A DNA stretch of 64,000 bases from Mycolicibacterium gadium (lineage in GTDB: Bacteria > Actinomycetota > Actinomycetes > Mycobacteriales > Mycobacteriaceae), in NCBI RefSeq assembly GCF_010728925.1, contig NZ_AP022608.1, positions 2,790,001 through 2,854,000 of the forward strand, read 5' to 3'. A program made the position numbers and the translations under genes. This document shows, one piece after another, positions 18,906-27,292 of this stretch (the stretch's first letter is position 1; every line of letters begins with the position of its first letter). The notes beneath the pieces were generated by a model. That model ran no database searches. It saw nothing but the letters and a program-made list of their open reading frames with translations, and was not told the DNA's origin.

Positions 18906-19304
18906 CTACCACACGTACGCGAGGACTTCGCCGCCGACGCCCTCTCGGGCGGCCTGACGGTCGGTTCGCAGACCCGACGACGTGGAGATGATCGCCACGC
19001 CCAGACCGCCGAGCACGCGCGGCAGATTGGTGGACTTCGCGTAGACGCGCAGACCGGGCTTGCTCACCCGGCGCAGTCCCGCGATGCTGCGTTCACGGCT
19101 CGGGCCGTATTTCAGTTGCACCACAAGCGACTTGCCCACCCGGGCATCCTCGGTGTGGTAATCGGAGATGTAGCCCTCGCTCTTGAGGATCTCGGCGATG
19201 TTGGCCTTGATCTTCGAGTGTGGCAGCGACACCTCGTCGTGGTACGCCGAATTGGCGTTGCGCAGACGTGTCAAGAAGTCTGCGATCGGATCCGTCATGG
19301 TCAT
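18906..19304 (-). CDS. rpsH: 30S ribosomal protein S8
   Basis: The 132-residue protein begins [18 protein letters not shown] and carries the C-terminal [20 protein letters not shown] signature that contacts 16S rRNA helix 21. In E. coli S8 also represses its own operon. Here an unusually long structured spacer precedes it. Confidence 0.95.
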   Translation of the reverse strand: MTMTDPIADFLTRLRNANSAYHDEVSLPHSKIKANIAEILKSEGYISDYHTEDARVGKSLVVQLKYGPSRERSIAGLRRVSKPGLRVYAKSTNLPRVLGGLGVAIISTSSGLRTDRQAAREGVGGEVLAYVW

Positions 19305-19328
19305 GACAGCCGGTTCACCTTCCTCGCG

Positions 19329-19362
19329 GCGGTTCCCCCCGAAAGCTCTTGGGGCCTACCGC
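19329..19362 (-). promoter_or_regulatory. Intercistronic hairpin between rpsZ and rpsH
   Basis: The rpsZ-rpsH gap is 91 bases while other spc gaps are 0-22. It can form GCGGT/ACCGC (19358-19362 with 19329-19333) enclosing CCCC/GGGG (19351-19354 with 1937-40 of the same line, i.e. 19337-19340) with a 10-base loop. It could be a processing or feedback site. Confidence 0.4.
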
Positions 19363-19395
19363 AACCTTTTTGATGTGGTTTGTAGTTGTGGGCCG

Positions 19396-19581
19396 TTACC
19401 AGCTGGACTTCTGCACGCCGGGCAGTTCGCCGGCATGCGCCATCTCGCGCAGGCAGATCCGGCAGAGCCCGAACTTGCGGTAGACCGCGTGCGGGCGACC
19501 GCACCTGTTGCACCTGGTGTAGGCGCGGACCTTGAACTTGGGCTTCTTGTTGGCCTTGTTGACCAGAGCCTTCTTTGCCAT
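19396..19581 (-). CDS. rpsZ: 30S ribosomal protein S14, zinc-binding (type Z)
   Basis: The 61-residue protein begins [16 protein letters not shown] and has two CxxC pairs (TRCNRCGRP and GLCRICLRE), so it is the zinc-ribbon form rather than the longer zinc-independent S14. The ATG at 19581 is chosen over an upstream in-frame ATG because it gives the exact family length and lies 4 bases after the rplE stop. Confidence 0.95.
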   Translation of the reverse strand: MAKKALVNKANKKPKFKVRAYTRCNRCGRPHAVYRKFGLCRICLREMAHAGELPGVQKSSW

Positions 19582-19585
19582 TTGC

Positions 19586-20152
19586 TCAGTTCTCCTTGAA
19601 CGGGAAGCCAAGTGCACGCAGCAGCGCGCGGCCTTCGTCGTCGTTCGTCGCCGACGTGACGACGGTGATGTCCATACCCCGGGGGCGATCGATGTCGTCG
19701 ATGTTGATCTCGTGGAACATCGACTGCTCGTTGAGCCCGAAGGTGTAGTTGCCGGTGCCGTCGAACTGCTTGGGGCTGAGTCCGCGGAAGTCGCGGATAC
19801 GCGGCAGCGCGATCGAGGTCAACCGGTCGAGAAACTCCCACATCCGGTCGCCGCGCAGCGTCACCCGCGCACCGATCGGCATGCCTTCACGCAGCTTGAA
19901 CTGTGCGATGGACTTGCGGGCCTTGCGAATCTCGGGCTTCTGGCCGGTGATCAGCGCCAGGTCGTTGACCGCACCGTTGATCAACTTCGCGTCGCGGGCG
20001 GCGTCACCGACACCCATGTTCACGACGACCTTGACCACGCCGGGGATCTGCATGACGTTGGCGTAGCCGAATTCCTTGAGCAGCGCGTCCTTGATCTCCT
20101 CGCGGTAACGCTGCTTGAGGCGGGGAACGGTCTTCTCTTCAGTGGAGGTCAT
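19586..20152 (-). CDS. rplE: 50S ribosomal protein L5
   Basis: The 188-residue protein has the L5 segments [43 protein letters not shown] and [10 protein letters not shown]. It binds 5S rRNA with L18. Start ATG at 20152, one base after the rplX stop. Confidence 0.96.
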   Translation of the reverse strand: MTSTEEKTVPRLKQRYREEIKDALLKEFGYANVMQIPGVVKVVVNMGVGDAARDAKLINGAVNDLALITGQKPEIRKARKSIAQFKLREGMPIGARVTLRGDRMWEFLDRLTSIALPRIRDFRGLSPKQFDGTGNYTFGLNEQSMFHEINIDDIDRPRGMDITVVTSATNDDEGRALLRALGFPFKEN

Positions 20153-20153
20153 C

Positions 20154-20471
20154 TCAGATGTCCTTGCCGTTGGTCTTGGCGATACGGACCTTCTTGCCGG
20201 TCTCTTCGTCCGTGCGGTATCCGATGCGGGTGGGCTTGCCGTCGGAGTCGACGACCATCACGTTCGAGACGTGAATGGCGGCCTCCTGCGTGACGATGCC
20301 GCCCGACTGCGCGCCGCGCTCGTTGCGCGAGATCGCGGTGTGCTTCTTGATCCGGTTGACGCCCTCGACGAGGATCTTGTCCCGGTCCGGGTACGCCTGC
20401 AGCACCTTGCCTTTGGCGCCCTTGTCTTTGCCGGAGACGACCAGAACGGTGTCGCCCTTGTGGACCTTCAT
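20154..20471 (-). CDS. rplX: 50S ribosomal protein L24
   Basis: The 105-residue protein has the KOW motif at its start ([20 protein letters not shown]) and the L24 C-terminal part. It begins 50S assembly by binding the 5' end of 23S rRNA. It abuts rplN directly. Confidence 0.95.
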   Translation of the reverse strand: MKVHKGDTVLVVSGKDKGAKGKVLQAYPDRDKILVEGVNRIKKHTAISRNERGAQSGGIVTQEAAIHVSNVMVVDSDGKPTRIGYRTDEETGKKVRIAKTNGKDI

Positions 20472-20840
20472 CTACAGCACCTCCGGGGCAAGCGAGACGA
20501 TCTTCATGAAGCGCTTTTCGCGCAGTTCACGGCCGACGGGGCCGAAGATGCGCGTGCCGCGCGGGTCGTTGTCGGCTTTGATGATGACGGCGGCGTTCTC
20601 GTCGAACTTGATGTAGCTGCCGTCGGCGCGACGACGCTCTTTCACGGTGCGCACGATGACGGCTTTGACGACCTCGCCGCGTTTGACGTTGCCGCCCGGG
20701 ATGGCGTCCTTGACGGTCGCCACGATGATGTCGCCGATGCCGGCGTAACGCCGCCCCGATCCGCCGAGCACGCGGATGCACAAGATCTCCTTGGCACCCG
20801 TGTTGTCGGCGACCTTCAGCCGCGATTCCTGCTGAATCAC
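20472..20840 (-). CDS. rplN: 50S ribosomal protein L14
   Basis: The 122-residue protein begins [19 protein letters not shown] and contains [19 protein letters not shown] and [15 protein letters not shown], the L14 signature. First gene of the spc operon, with an about 120-base predicted leader. Confidence 0.96.
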   Translation of the reverse strand: MIQQESRLKVADNTGAKEILCIRVLGGSGRRYAGIGDIIVATVKDAIPGGNVKRGEVVKAVIVRTVKERRRADGSYIKFDENAAVIIKADNDPRGTRIFGPVGRELREKRFMKIVSLAPEVL

Positions 20841-20950
20841 TAGATCTCCTCGACCTGGGTTGTATGCACGCCAGATACCGACCTGACGTACGCGGTCTTG
20901 CTGTCACCGAAGAGCACGCGGGGATTTCCCGTCAAGGAGATCCGAGGTCT

Positions 20951-20997
20951 GCCCAAGGCAACCCGTTGATTCTAGGTGACGACCTGCGAGGAACCAA
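20951..20997 (-). promoter_or_regulatory. Predicted sigma-A promoter and 5'-leader element of the spc operon
   Basis: On the minus strand TTGGTT (20992-20997), 17 bases, TAGAAT (20969-20974), then four bases and GGGTTGCCTTGGGC (20951-20964). The last element starts about where transcription should begin and recurs in the same place before rpsJ. The leader to the rplN start is about 120 bases. No binding protein can be named. Confidence 0.5.
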
Positions 20998-21017
20998 ATC
21001 GCCGCTGGTCGCCGACG

Positions 21018-21081
21018 CAATGTCACGCTGAGAGCGTCGTCGCAGCTATATGTGCACGGCATCGCTCTCAGGCTGACATTG
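21018..21081. repeat. Long imperfect inverted repeat between rplN promoter and lipoprotein gene
   Basis: Two 19-base arms (21018-21036 and 21063-21081) pair at 17 of 19 positions around a 26-base loop. The left arm reads CAATGTCACGCTGAGAGCG. It may terminate the atsA-lipoprotein transcript or be a dispersed palindromic element. Confidence 0.6.
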
Positions 21082-21099
21082 TGATCGCCCGGCAGAGCA

Positions 21100-21813
21100 T
21101 CAAGGCATTTCGATGGCGAAATCGTCCATCATCGGCGAGGTGAACGGGTCGAAACCCGCACCGGATGGTCCCTGTACATGCACCGCCACCAGGTAGTCGC
21201 CTGAGTTGGTCCACACGTGCGCGATGCGATCGCCGAATTCCACGGCCTGCTCAGGAGTTTCCGCCCACGAGCCGAGCAACTTCTGACCGCTGTATCCGCA
21301 CAGGTCCGCGGGGAGCACGCTGAGGCTGCTGACCGCCGAAGCCGCCATCGCATCGTCTGCGTACTGCTTGAAGGCCGCCGCGGGGTCCAGCGTCGTCCTG
21401 GCGATCGTGACCGTGGCCCACGTCCCGTCGGGGCCGGTCAGCTTCGCTCCGACGTCGCCGTCGGCCTGCTCCGTCGACCAACCCTGCGGCAGCACGACCG
21501 TGATCCTGGGCGCCCCGGGATCCGCGACGGCTGCTGTCACCCCCTCCTGCGCAGGATCGGGCCCTTGGCAGGTGACCGTGTTCGGCGCGACCGAGGTGCG
21601 GGTGGTGGGCACGACGCCGGGTTCGGTGAGGTCGGCCTCCGGCGTGGGGATGGCCCGCGTGGTCTGCGTCGACGTCATCGTGACCGACGCCGCCGTTTCG
21701 GCGACGGTCTCCCCGCCCTCGGCGACAGGCTCACCTTCACTGGTCTTACCGCAGGCCGATACCACCAGGACTGCCGTGCACAGCGCGGCGAGTACCGCCG
21801 ATCGGGTTCTCAT
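21100..21813 (-). CDS. Putative lipoprotein, possibly LpqN/LpqT-like
   Basis: The 237-residue protein starts with a lipoprotein signal (VLVVSACGK, lipidation Cys21). A Thr/Glu/Pro-rich linker to about residue 80 follows, then a globular domain (about 80-237) with RITVVLPQGW, GPDGTWATVTIART and a final DDFAIEMP. The domain resembles the LpqN/LpqT lipoprotein family in general pattern, which is a weak assignment. It begins 8 bases after the atsA stop, so it is probably co-transcribed. In M. tuberculosis the formylglycine-generating enzyme gene lies near this spot, but this protein is not one. Confidence 0.6.
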   Translation of the reverse strand: MRTRSAVLAALCTAVLVVSACGKTSEGEPVAEGGETVAETAASVTMTSTQTTRAIPTPEADLTEPGVVPTTRTSVAPNTVTCQGPDPAQEGVTAAVADPGAPRITVVLPQGWSTEQADGDVGAKLTGPDGTWATVTIARTTLDPAAAFKQYADDAMAASAVSSLSVLPADLCGYSGQKLLGSWAETPEQAVEFGDRIAHVWTNSGDYLVAVHVQGPSGAGFDPFTSPMMDDFAIEMP

Positions 21814-21821
21814 CGGTTTCG

Positions 21822-24173
21822 TCAGTCCTTCGCGAAAGCGCGGGCGAACTCGCGCTCCAAATCCACATAGGGCTGACCGGACACGTCAACGTTCACCTGG
21901 GCGATGGTGCCACCTGTGAACGCGAACGGAGCCCGGTAAGCCCGCGACACCGGTGATCCGGTGTTGCGACCGACGCTCAGGGTGGCCCCGGCGAGACCGA
22001 AGGTGCCGGGGTGTACCCGCACGCCCGTCCTCGACGCCACTTCGGTGTCGTCGATGTACAGCGCGGCGTCGCCGAGCGGGGTGTGGCTGCCCTCGACCGT
22101 TCCGGTGCGCGTGTACGCAGCCCCGAACGTGTGCGTCCCCTGCGGAACCGGCCCGGGCGACGACAACACCTGCTCCTCCTCGCCGAGGAAGTTGTAGATG
22201 TAGTGCAGCCGCCCGTCCTGGATGAACAGAACGTGGCCGCCGTGCGCGCCGCCGTGCTTGAACAACACGCCCTCCGCGCCTGTCGTGTCGATCGTCACCT
22301 CGGCGATGACCGCGAAAGTCCGACCCTGGATCTCCGCGGCCGCTCCCATCCCGACGTCGGCGGTGCCCGGATAGTAGAAGTACGACTCTCTGGTGCCGGT
22401 CAGGTAGGGCCGCCACCGTCCCAGCGTCTCGATGATGTTCAGATCCGAGAGCGGCAGCCCGTTGTACTTCTGCGCCTGGCTGAACCACAGCGCCTTGAGT
22501 TCCTCGAGCTTGTCCGGGTGCTCGGCGGCCAGGTCGTGGCATTGGCTGCGGTCGGCCTCGATGTGGAACAGTTCCCACCGGTCCTTGTCGAAGTGCGACC
22601 AGCCGGCAGGCGAGGCGGCGTGCACGGCGTTGGCGAACCAGCCGTCGTGCCAGATCCCGCGCGTGCCCAGCATCGCGTAGAACTGCGACTCCTTACCCGT
22701 CGGCGCATCCGGATCATCAAGGGCCACTTTGAAACTCACACCGTCCAGTGGCTTCTGGTTGATGCCCTTGACCACCAGAGGAGGATCGATCCCGAGCAGG
22801 TCGTACACCGTCGGGGTGATGTCGCAGACGTTGACGTAGTTGTCGCGAACCTCACCGTGTGCGGCAATGCCCTTCGGCCAGGAGATGATGGCCGTGTCGG
22901 CGATGCCGCCCTCGTGCGACGCGTACCGCTTGTACAACTTGTACGGCGTGTTGAACGCCATAGCCCAGCCGATCGGATAGTGGTTATAGGTCTCCGGCCC
23001 GCCCAGGTCGTCCATGAGCCGCAGACCTTCTTCCACGGTGTCGACATAGCCGTTGAAGAACTTGACCTCGTTCACCGATCCGTTCGGTCCGCCCTCACCG
23101 CTGGCACCGTTATCGGAGATGACCACGATGATGGTGTTGTCGAGTTGGCCGGACTCCTCCAAATAGTCCAGGATCCGCCCGATTTGGTCGTCGGTGTAGC
23201 TCAGGAATCCGGCGAACACCTCGGCCATGCGACAGAACAGCCGCTTGTCGTCGTCCCCCAGTGAATCCCACGGCCGCACGGTGTCTCCAGCGGGCCACGG
23301 TTCGCCGTTGGGCCCCTTGACATCCGAGTAGGGATTGATCGGCGACAGTTCGGTATCGGGCGGAACGATCCCCAGACGCTTCTGGTTCTCCAGCACGATC
23401 TCGCGGTAGCGCTCGTAACCCATGTCGAAGGTGCCCGCGTAACGGTCGGACCACTCTCTGAAGACGTGGTGCGGCGCGTGGCCGGCGCCGGGACAGACAT
23501 AGGAGAACCACGGCTTGTCGGGCGCGATCACCTTGGCATCGCGGATGAATTCGATTGTCCTGTCGGCGATGTCCTTCGACAGGTGGTAGCCGTCCTCCGG
23601 CAGTCCCGGCGGCGCGACGGGGTGGTTGTCGTATACGAGTTCGGGATACCACTGGTCGGTTTCGCCGCCCATAAAGCCGTAGAACCGTTCGAATCCCCGC
23701 GACAGCGGCCAATGTCGTTTGGTGGAGGCGAGATTGGACTCCTCCAGCGGCGTCAGGTGCCACTTACCGATGCAATAGGTGTTGTAGCCCTTCTCGGCGA
23801 GAACTTCCGACAGCAGCGCGGTGTCGTTCGGGATGCGCCCGTTGCAGCCGGGGAAGCCGTCGGTGAACTCCTCGATGGTCGCCATGCCGACAGTGGTGGC
23901 GTGACGTCCCGTCAGCAGCGAGGCCCGCGTCGGCGAACACAGCGCGGTGGTGTGAAACTGCGAAAGCCGGACTCCGCGCTCGGCGATGCGGCTCATCGTC
24001 GGCATCTGGACCAGACCGCCGAAGCAGTCCCACGTCGCGATGCCGGTGTCGTCCCACACAAGGTAGAGAACGTTGGGCGCATCCTCGGGCGCCGTCGGCG
24101 CGGCGTAGGGGCCCCAGTCGGGTTCCGAATCCCGGATGTCGAGTTCGATTCTGCCGTTGAATTCGGTCGCCAT
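21822..24173 (-). CDS. atsA: Arylsulfatase, type I formylglycine-dependent
   Basis: The 783-residue protein has the sulfatase plan. Metal-binding Asp residues lie in LYLVWDDTGIATWDCF. The CxPxR motif is ALCSPTRASLLTGRHATT, where Cys79 is oxidised to formylglycine. A later VVISDNGASGEGGPNG carries the Asp-Asn metal pair, and a C-terminal beta-rich domain follows (about 560-783). It hydrolyses sulfate esters. There is no signal peptide. Length and position between the spc and S10 operons match M. tuberculosis AtsA (787). No formylglycine-generating enzyme gene lies in the window, so maturation needs one elsewhere. Confidence 0.9.
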   Translation of the reverse strand: MATEFNGRIELDIRDSEPDWGPYAAPTAPEDAPNVLYLVWDDTGIATWDCFGGLVQMPTMSRIAERGVRLSQFHTTALCSPTRASLLTGRHATTVGMATIEEFTDGFPGCNGRIPNDTALLSEVLAEKGYNTYCIGKWHLTPLEESNLASTKRHWPLSRGFERFYGFMGGETDQWYPELVYDNHPVAPPGLPEDGYHLSKDIADRTIEFIRDAKVIAPDKPWFSYVCPGAGHAPHHVFREWSDRYAGTFDMGYERYREIVLENQKRLGIVPPDTELSPINPYSDVKGPNGEPWPAGDTVRPWDSLGDDDKRLFCRMAEVFAGFLSYTDDQIGRILDYLEESGQLDNTIIVVISDNGASGEGGPNGSVNEVKFFNGYVDTVEEGLRLMDDLGGPETYNHYPIGWAMAFNTPYKLYKRYASHEGGIADTAIISWPKGIAAHGEVRDNYVNVCDITPTVYDLLGIDPPLVVKGINQKPLDGVSFKVALDDPDAPTGKESQFYAMLGTRGIWHDGWFANAVHAASPAGWSHFDKDRWELFHIEADRSQCHDLAAEHPDKLEELKALWFSQAQKYNGLPLSDLNIIETLGRWRPYLTGTRESYFYYPGTADVGMGAAAEIQGRTFAVIAEVTIDTTGAEGVLFKHGGAHGGHVLFIQDGRLHYIYNFLGEEEQVLSSPGPVPQGTHTFGAAYTRTGTVEGSHTPLGDAALYIDDTEVASRTGVRVHPGTFGLAGATLSVGRNTGSPVSRAYRAPFAFTGGTIAQVNVDVSGQPYVDLEREFARAFAKD

Positions 24174-24184
24174 GGCCGGGGAGA

Positions 24185-24874
24185 TTACCCCGGTGATGCG
24201 AGCTCAGACTGAGAAACCGGCGACGACGGCCCGTGCGGTTTCCGCGTGAGCCACCATTGGACGGTGGCCAGCGGGATAGTCCAGCCCAGCCAAGCGCCAA
24301 GCCCGGCCACGAACCACAGATAGTGCTCCTCGTTGCCTTTAAAGACACTGTCCCGCAAGGGCTGCAGGGAGATGAAGAGCACCGGTGTCCAGATCCGGTT
24401 GGTGATCGTCGAGAGCGCGACAGTGGCGCTGCGCACCATATGCCTGCGATGGTCGGCGAATCGCCGCTGTCGTGCCGCCGCAAACCCGTTGATGGTGAAC
24501 CACAGCCACACCGCGCCCAGCAGCACATTGCTGCCCGCCAGCAACGGGCCGAACGGCGTGGCGGCGCCGATCACCATCGCGAATACCGCTGCGGGGATGG
24601 CCGCACCGACGTACACGCGCCCGGTCCGACGGTGCAGCACCGGGTGGCGGCTGCGCAGCCGCGGCCAGATCTGCGCGACGGCGGTGATCATCGCGACGCT
24701 GCCGAACATCACGTGAGCCACCAGCAGCGGATAGTGCAGACCGAAGGTCGAAGGCACCCTGGTGCCGCCGGCGAAGTAGGGCGGCAGCGAGAACAGCAGA
24801 AATGCCGCGACGATCGCGGCGAGAACCGGGGTCAGCCTTCCCGTCCGGGACCGGGATGCGTATGTCATACGCAT
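24185..24874 (-). CDS. DUF2306-type membrane protein
   Basis: The 229-residue protein has six or so hydrophobic segments. Between the second and third lies HPVLHRRTGRVYV, the HxxxHRxxGRxY motif typical of DUF2306 membrane proteins, whose function is unknown. ATGs exist at 24874 (MRMTYAS) and 24868. It is divergent from a TetR-type regulator 51 bases away. A 19-bp palindrome covers its first codons, so it is the likely target of that regulator. 11 bases separate it from atsA, which may share the transcript. Confidence 0.7.
   Translation of the reverse strand: MRMTYASRSRTGRLTPVLAAIVAAFLLFSLPPYFAGGTRVPSTFGLHYPLLVAHVMFGSVAMITAVAQIWPRLRSRHPVLHRRTGRVYVGAAIPAAVFAMVIGAATPFGPLLAGSNVLLGAVWLWFTINGFAAARQRRFADHRRHMVRSATVALSTITNRIWTPVLFISLQPLRDSVFKGNEEHYLWFVAGLGAWLGWTIPLATVQWWLTRKPHGPSSPVSQSELASPG
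24856..24874. promoter_or_regulatory. Probable TetR operator: 19-bp perfect palindrome over the DUF2306 start codon
   Basis: ATGCGTATG-T-CATACGCAT is a perfect 9-1-9 inverted repeat. Its right end is the ATG of the DUF2306 gene, and it lies 51 bases upstream of the divergent tetR start. The symmetry, length and place fit a TetR dimer site. Confidence 0.65.
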
Positions 24875-24925
24875 AAAGCGTACGGCACACGCAATGCGGT
24901 GCGCAATCGTTTATGGTGGCAACAA

Positions 24926-25624
24926 ATGAGCGATCCCCTACCCCGCGCTCTGGAGATCTTGTGGCATGAGCCGAGCCCATCCGCGCGATCGCGCGGGCTG
25001 AGCCGCGAGCGCATCGTCGAGGCGGCCGTCGCGCTGGCCGACGCCGACGGCCTCGCCGCGCTGTCGATGGCCCGATTGGCCGAACGGCTCGGCTGCGGCA
25101 CGATGTCGCTGTACCGGCACGTCGCCAACAAGGACGAGTTGGTGACCTTCATGCTCTCGACGGCGTCGGGTCCGCCACCTATCGTCGACGCGGCGGATTG
25201 GCGTGGCGCCCTGACGGATTGGGCCACGGGCCTGTGGGACATTTACCACCGGCACCCGTGGGTGCTATCGGCTGCGGCGGCCGGCCCGCCTGCCGACCCC
25301 GGCCAGTTGGCGTGGCTGAACGCCGGGCTGGCGGCACTCGGCCCGACCGGCCTGTCCGAACGCGACAAGCTCGCCGCGGTGATGGCCGTGCTGCACTATG
25401 TGCGCGGCGCGGCGGCGCTGCACATCGAGGCGGCACACGTCGAGGGCCCGCGCTACCCCGATCTGCTCCGCCGGTTCGTCGATGCGGAGCGGTTCCCGGC
25501 ACTCGCCGCCGCCGTGGCGGCCGGTGTGTTCGATGCAGCCGACGAGGATCACCTCGCTGATTTCCACTCGGGCCTACGGCAGCTGCTCGACGGCGTGGCA
25601 GCCAGGATAGGGGCGGACGGTTGA
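24926..25624 (+). CDS. TetR-family transcriptional regulator
   Basis: The 232-residue protein has an N-terminal helix-turn-helix domain at about 25-75 (SRERIVEAAVALADADG, SMARLAERLGCGTMSLYRHV, NKDELVTFML). An all-helical ligand domain of the TetR_C (tetracycline repressor-like) type follows. It probably represses the divergent DUF2306 gene, and perhaps atsA beyond it, through the 19-bp palindrome. Ligand unknown. Confidence 0.85.
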   Translation: MSDPLPRALEILWHEPSPSARSRGLSRERIVEAAVALADADGLAALSMARLAERLGCGTMSLYRHVANKDELVTFMLSTASGPPPIVDAADWRGALTDWATGLWDIYHRHPWVLSAAAAGPPADPGQLAWLNAGLAALGPTGLSERDKLAAVMAVLHYVRGAAALHIEAAHVEGPRYPDLLRRFVDAERFPALAAAVAAGVFDAADEDHLADFHSGLRQLLDGVAARIGADG

Positions 25625-25673
25625 CGTCTGCCGTCCGGTTTGTGACGTCGGGGTATCGGCAACACCGGTAGCC

Positions 25674-27221
25674 ATGCGGGAAAGTTGCCCCGGTGAGAGT
25701 ATGCCGAGAGTGGCGACAAGCAAACCGCAGACCATTTCTTATCCCCATCCCGGCTCGCGTCCCGGCCGGCACGACGACTATGCCGTCGACCCGCACGTGG
25801 TGGTCCTGTTCGGCGCCACCGGCGATCTGGCCAGACGCAAGCTGATTCCCGGCCTGGCGTATCTGGATCAATCCGAGCTGGCACCTCACATCGAGATCGT
25901 CGCCACGTCGCTCGAAGACATCTCCACCGAGGATTTCCTCGAGCTGGCCAAGAATGCCATCGACGAGTTCGGCACCCACAAACTCTCGGACGAACAGTGG
26001 ACCCGATTCACCGAAACCGTCACCTATGTGGCACAGGGCGCGGGGCCCGAAGCTCTGGCCGCCGCGGTCGGGGCCGCTGAAGAAAAACTCGGCCCCGACG
26101 TCCGGCGACTGCACTATCTGTCGGTGCCACCGAAGGCGGCACGCGCGGTGATCACGATGCTGAAGGACGCCAACCTGGTTGACCGTTCGCGGGTCGTGAT
26201 GGAAAAGCCGTTCGGTACCGATCTGGCCAGCGCCGTCGAACTGAACGGCTTCGTCCACGAGACGTTCGACGAAAGTCAGATCTTCCGGATCGACCATTTC
26301 CTCGGTAAAGAGGCGGCACAGAACATTCTTGCGTTCCGCTTCGCCAACGGTCTGTTCGAACCGATCTGGAACCGCAACTTCATCGATCACATACAGATCG
26401 ACATCCCCGAGGCACTCGGCCTGGATGAGCGTGCCAACTTCTACGAGAGCACCGGCGCGTTCAAGGACATGGTGGTTACCCATCTGCTGCAGGTGATGGC
26501 GTTCGTCGTGATGGAACCACCGACGGCACTGGAACCGCGCGCGATCAGCGAAGAGAAGAACAAGGTGTTCCGGTCGATGCTGCCGATCAACTGCGCCGAC
26601 GTGGTGCGAGGTCAATTCGCCGGGTATCGCGATTTGGAAGGCATCGCAAAGGATTCCGATACGGAAACCTTCATCGCGATGAAGGTGGGAATCGACAATT
26701 GGCGGTGGGCCGGCGTCCCCGTCTACCTGCGGACGGGCAAGCGGATGGCCGAAGGCATCCGCATCATCTCGATCGCGTTCAAGGAGGCGCCGCGGTCGAT
26801 GTTCCCGGCGGGATCCGGCGTCGGCGCGCAGGGCCCCGACCATCTGACCTTCGACCTGGCCGATAACTCCAAGGTGTCATTGTCGTTCTACGGTAAGCGA
26901 CCCGGGCCCGGCATGAAGCTCGACAAGCTATCGATGCAGTTCTCGACCCAGGAGATCGACACTGTCGGCGACGTGCTCGAGGCTTACGAGCGCCTCATCC
27001 TCGACGCCATGCGCGGCGATCACACACTCTTCACCACTGCCGAGGGCATCGAATCACTGTGGGAGCGCTCGGAGCCGCTCCTCAACGACCCGCCGTCGGT
27101 GAAGTCATACCCGCAGGGCACGTGGGGCCCCAACCCGATCCATCAGCTGATCGCGCCCAACGCGTGGCGGTTGCCGTTCGAGCGGGCTTGGCGCGAGAAC
27201 AAGAACGGTGACGACGACTGA
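25674..27221 (+). CDS. zwf: Glucose-6-phosphate 1-dehydrogenase
   Basis: The 515-residue enzyme oxidises glucose-6-phosphate to 6-phosphogluconolactone. The coenzyme site is VVLFGATGDLARRKL (about 43-57). The active-site signature is RIDHFLGKEAAQN with the catalytic His and Lys. VMEKPFGTDL and the C-terminal half show the usual Zwf blocks. The ATG at 25674 gives MRESCPGESMPRV; an ATG at 25701 and a GTG at 25710 are alternatives. Mycobacteria usually carry more than one copy. This one stands at the left edge of the polysaccharide locus, about 70 bases before the first glycosyltransferase. Confidence 0.93.
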   Translation: MRESCPGESMPRVATSKPQTISYPHPGSRPGRHDDYAVDPHVVVLFGATGDLARRKLIPGLAYLDQSELAPHIEIVATSLEDISTEDFLELAKNAIDEFGTHKLSDEQWTRFTETVTYVAQGAGPEALAAAVGAAEEKLGPDVRRLHYLSVPPKAARAVITMLKDANLVDRSRVVMEKPFGTDLASAVELNGFVHETFDESQIFRIDHFLGKEAAQNILAFRFANGLFEPIWNRNFIDHIQIDIPEALGLDERANFYESTGAFKDMVVTHLLQVMAFVVMEPPTALEPRAISEEKNKVFRSMLPINCADVVRGQFAGYRDLEGIAKDSDTETFIAMKVGIDNWRWAGVPVYLRTGKRMAEGIRIISIAFKEAPRSMFPAGSGVGAQGPDHLTFDLADNSKVSLSFYGKRPGPGMKLDKLSMQFSTQEIDTVGDVLEAYERLILDAMRGDHTLFTTAEGIESLWERSEPLLNDPPSVKSYPQGTWGPNPIHQLIAPNAWRLPFERAWRENKNGDDD

Positions 27222-27292
27222 CAGACGAGGATCTCAGGGTGGAGTGCGATCACATTTGGCGCGCAACGCATTTGGGATCAGAACGGGGCGTG

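Noticed and set aside
25179..26843. 554-codon minus-strand frame across tetR and zwf
   Set aside because: It runs antisense through the conserved G6PD motifs, has no domain of its own and no start signal.
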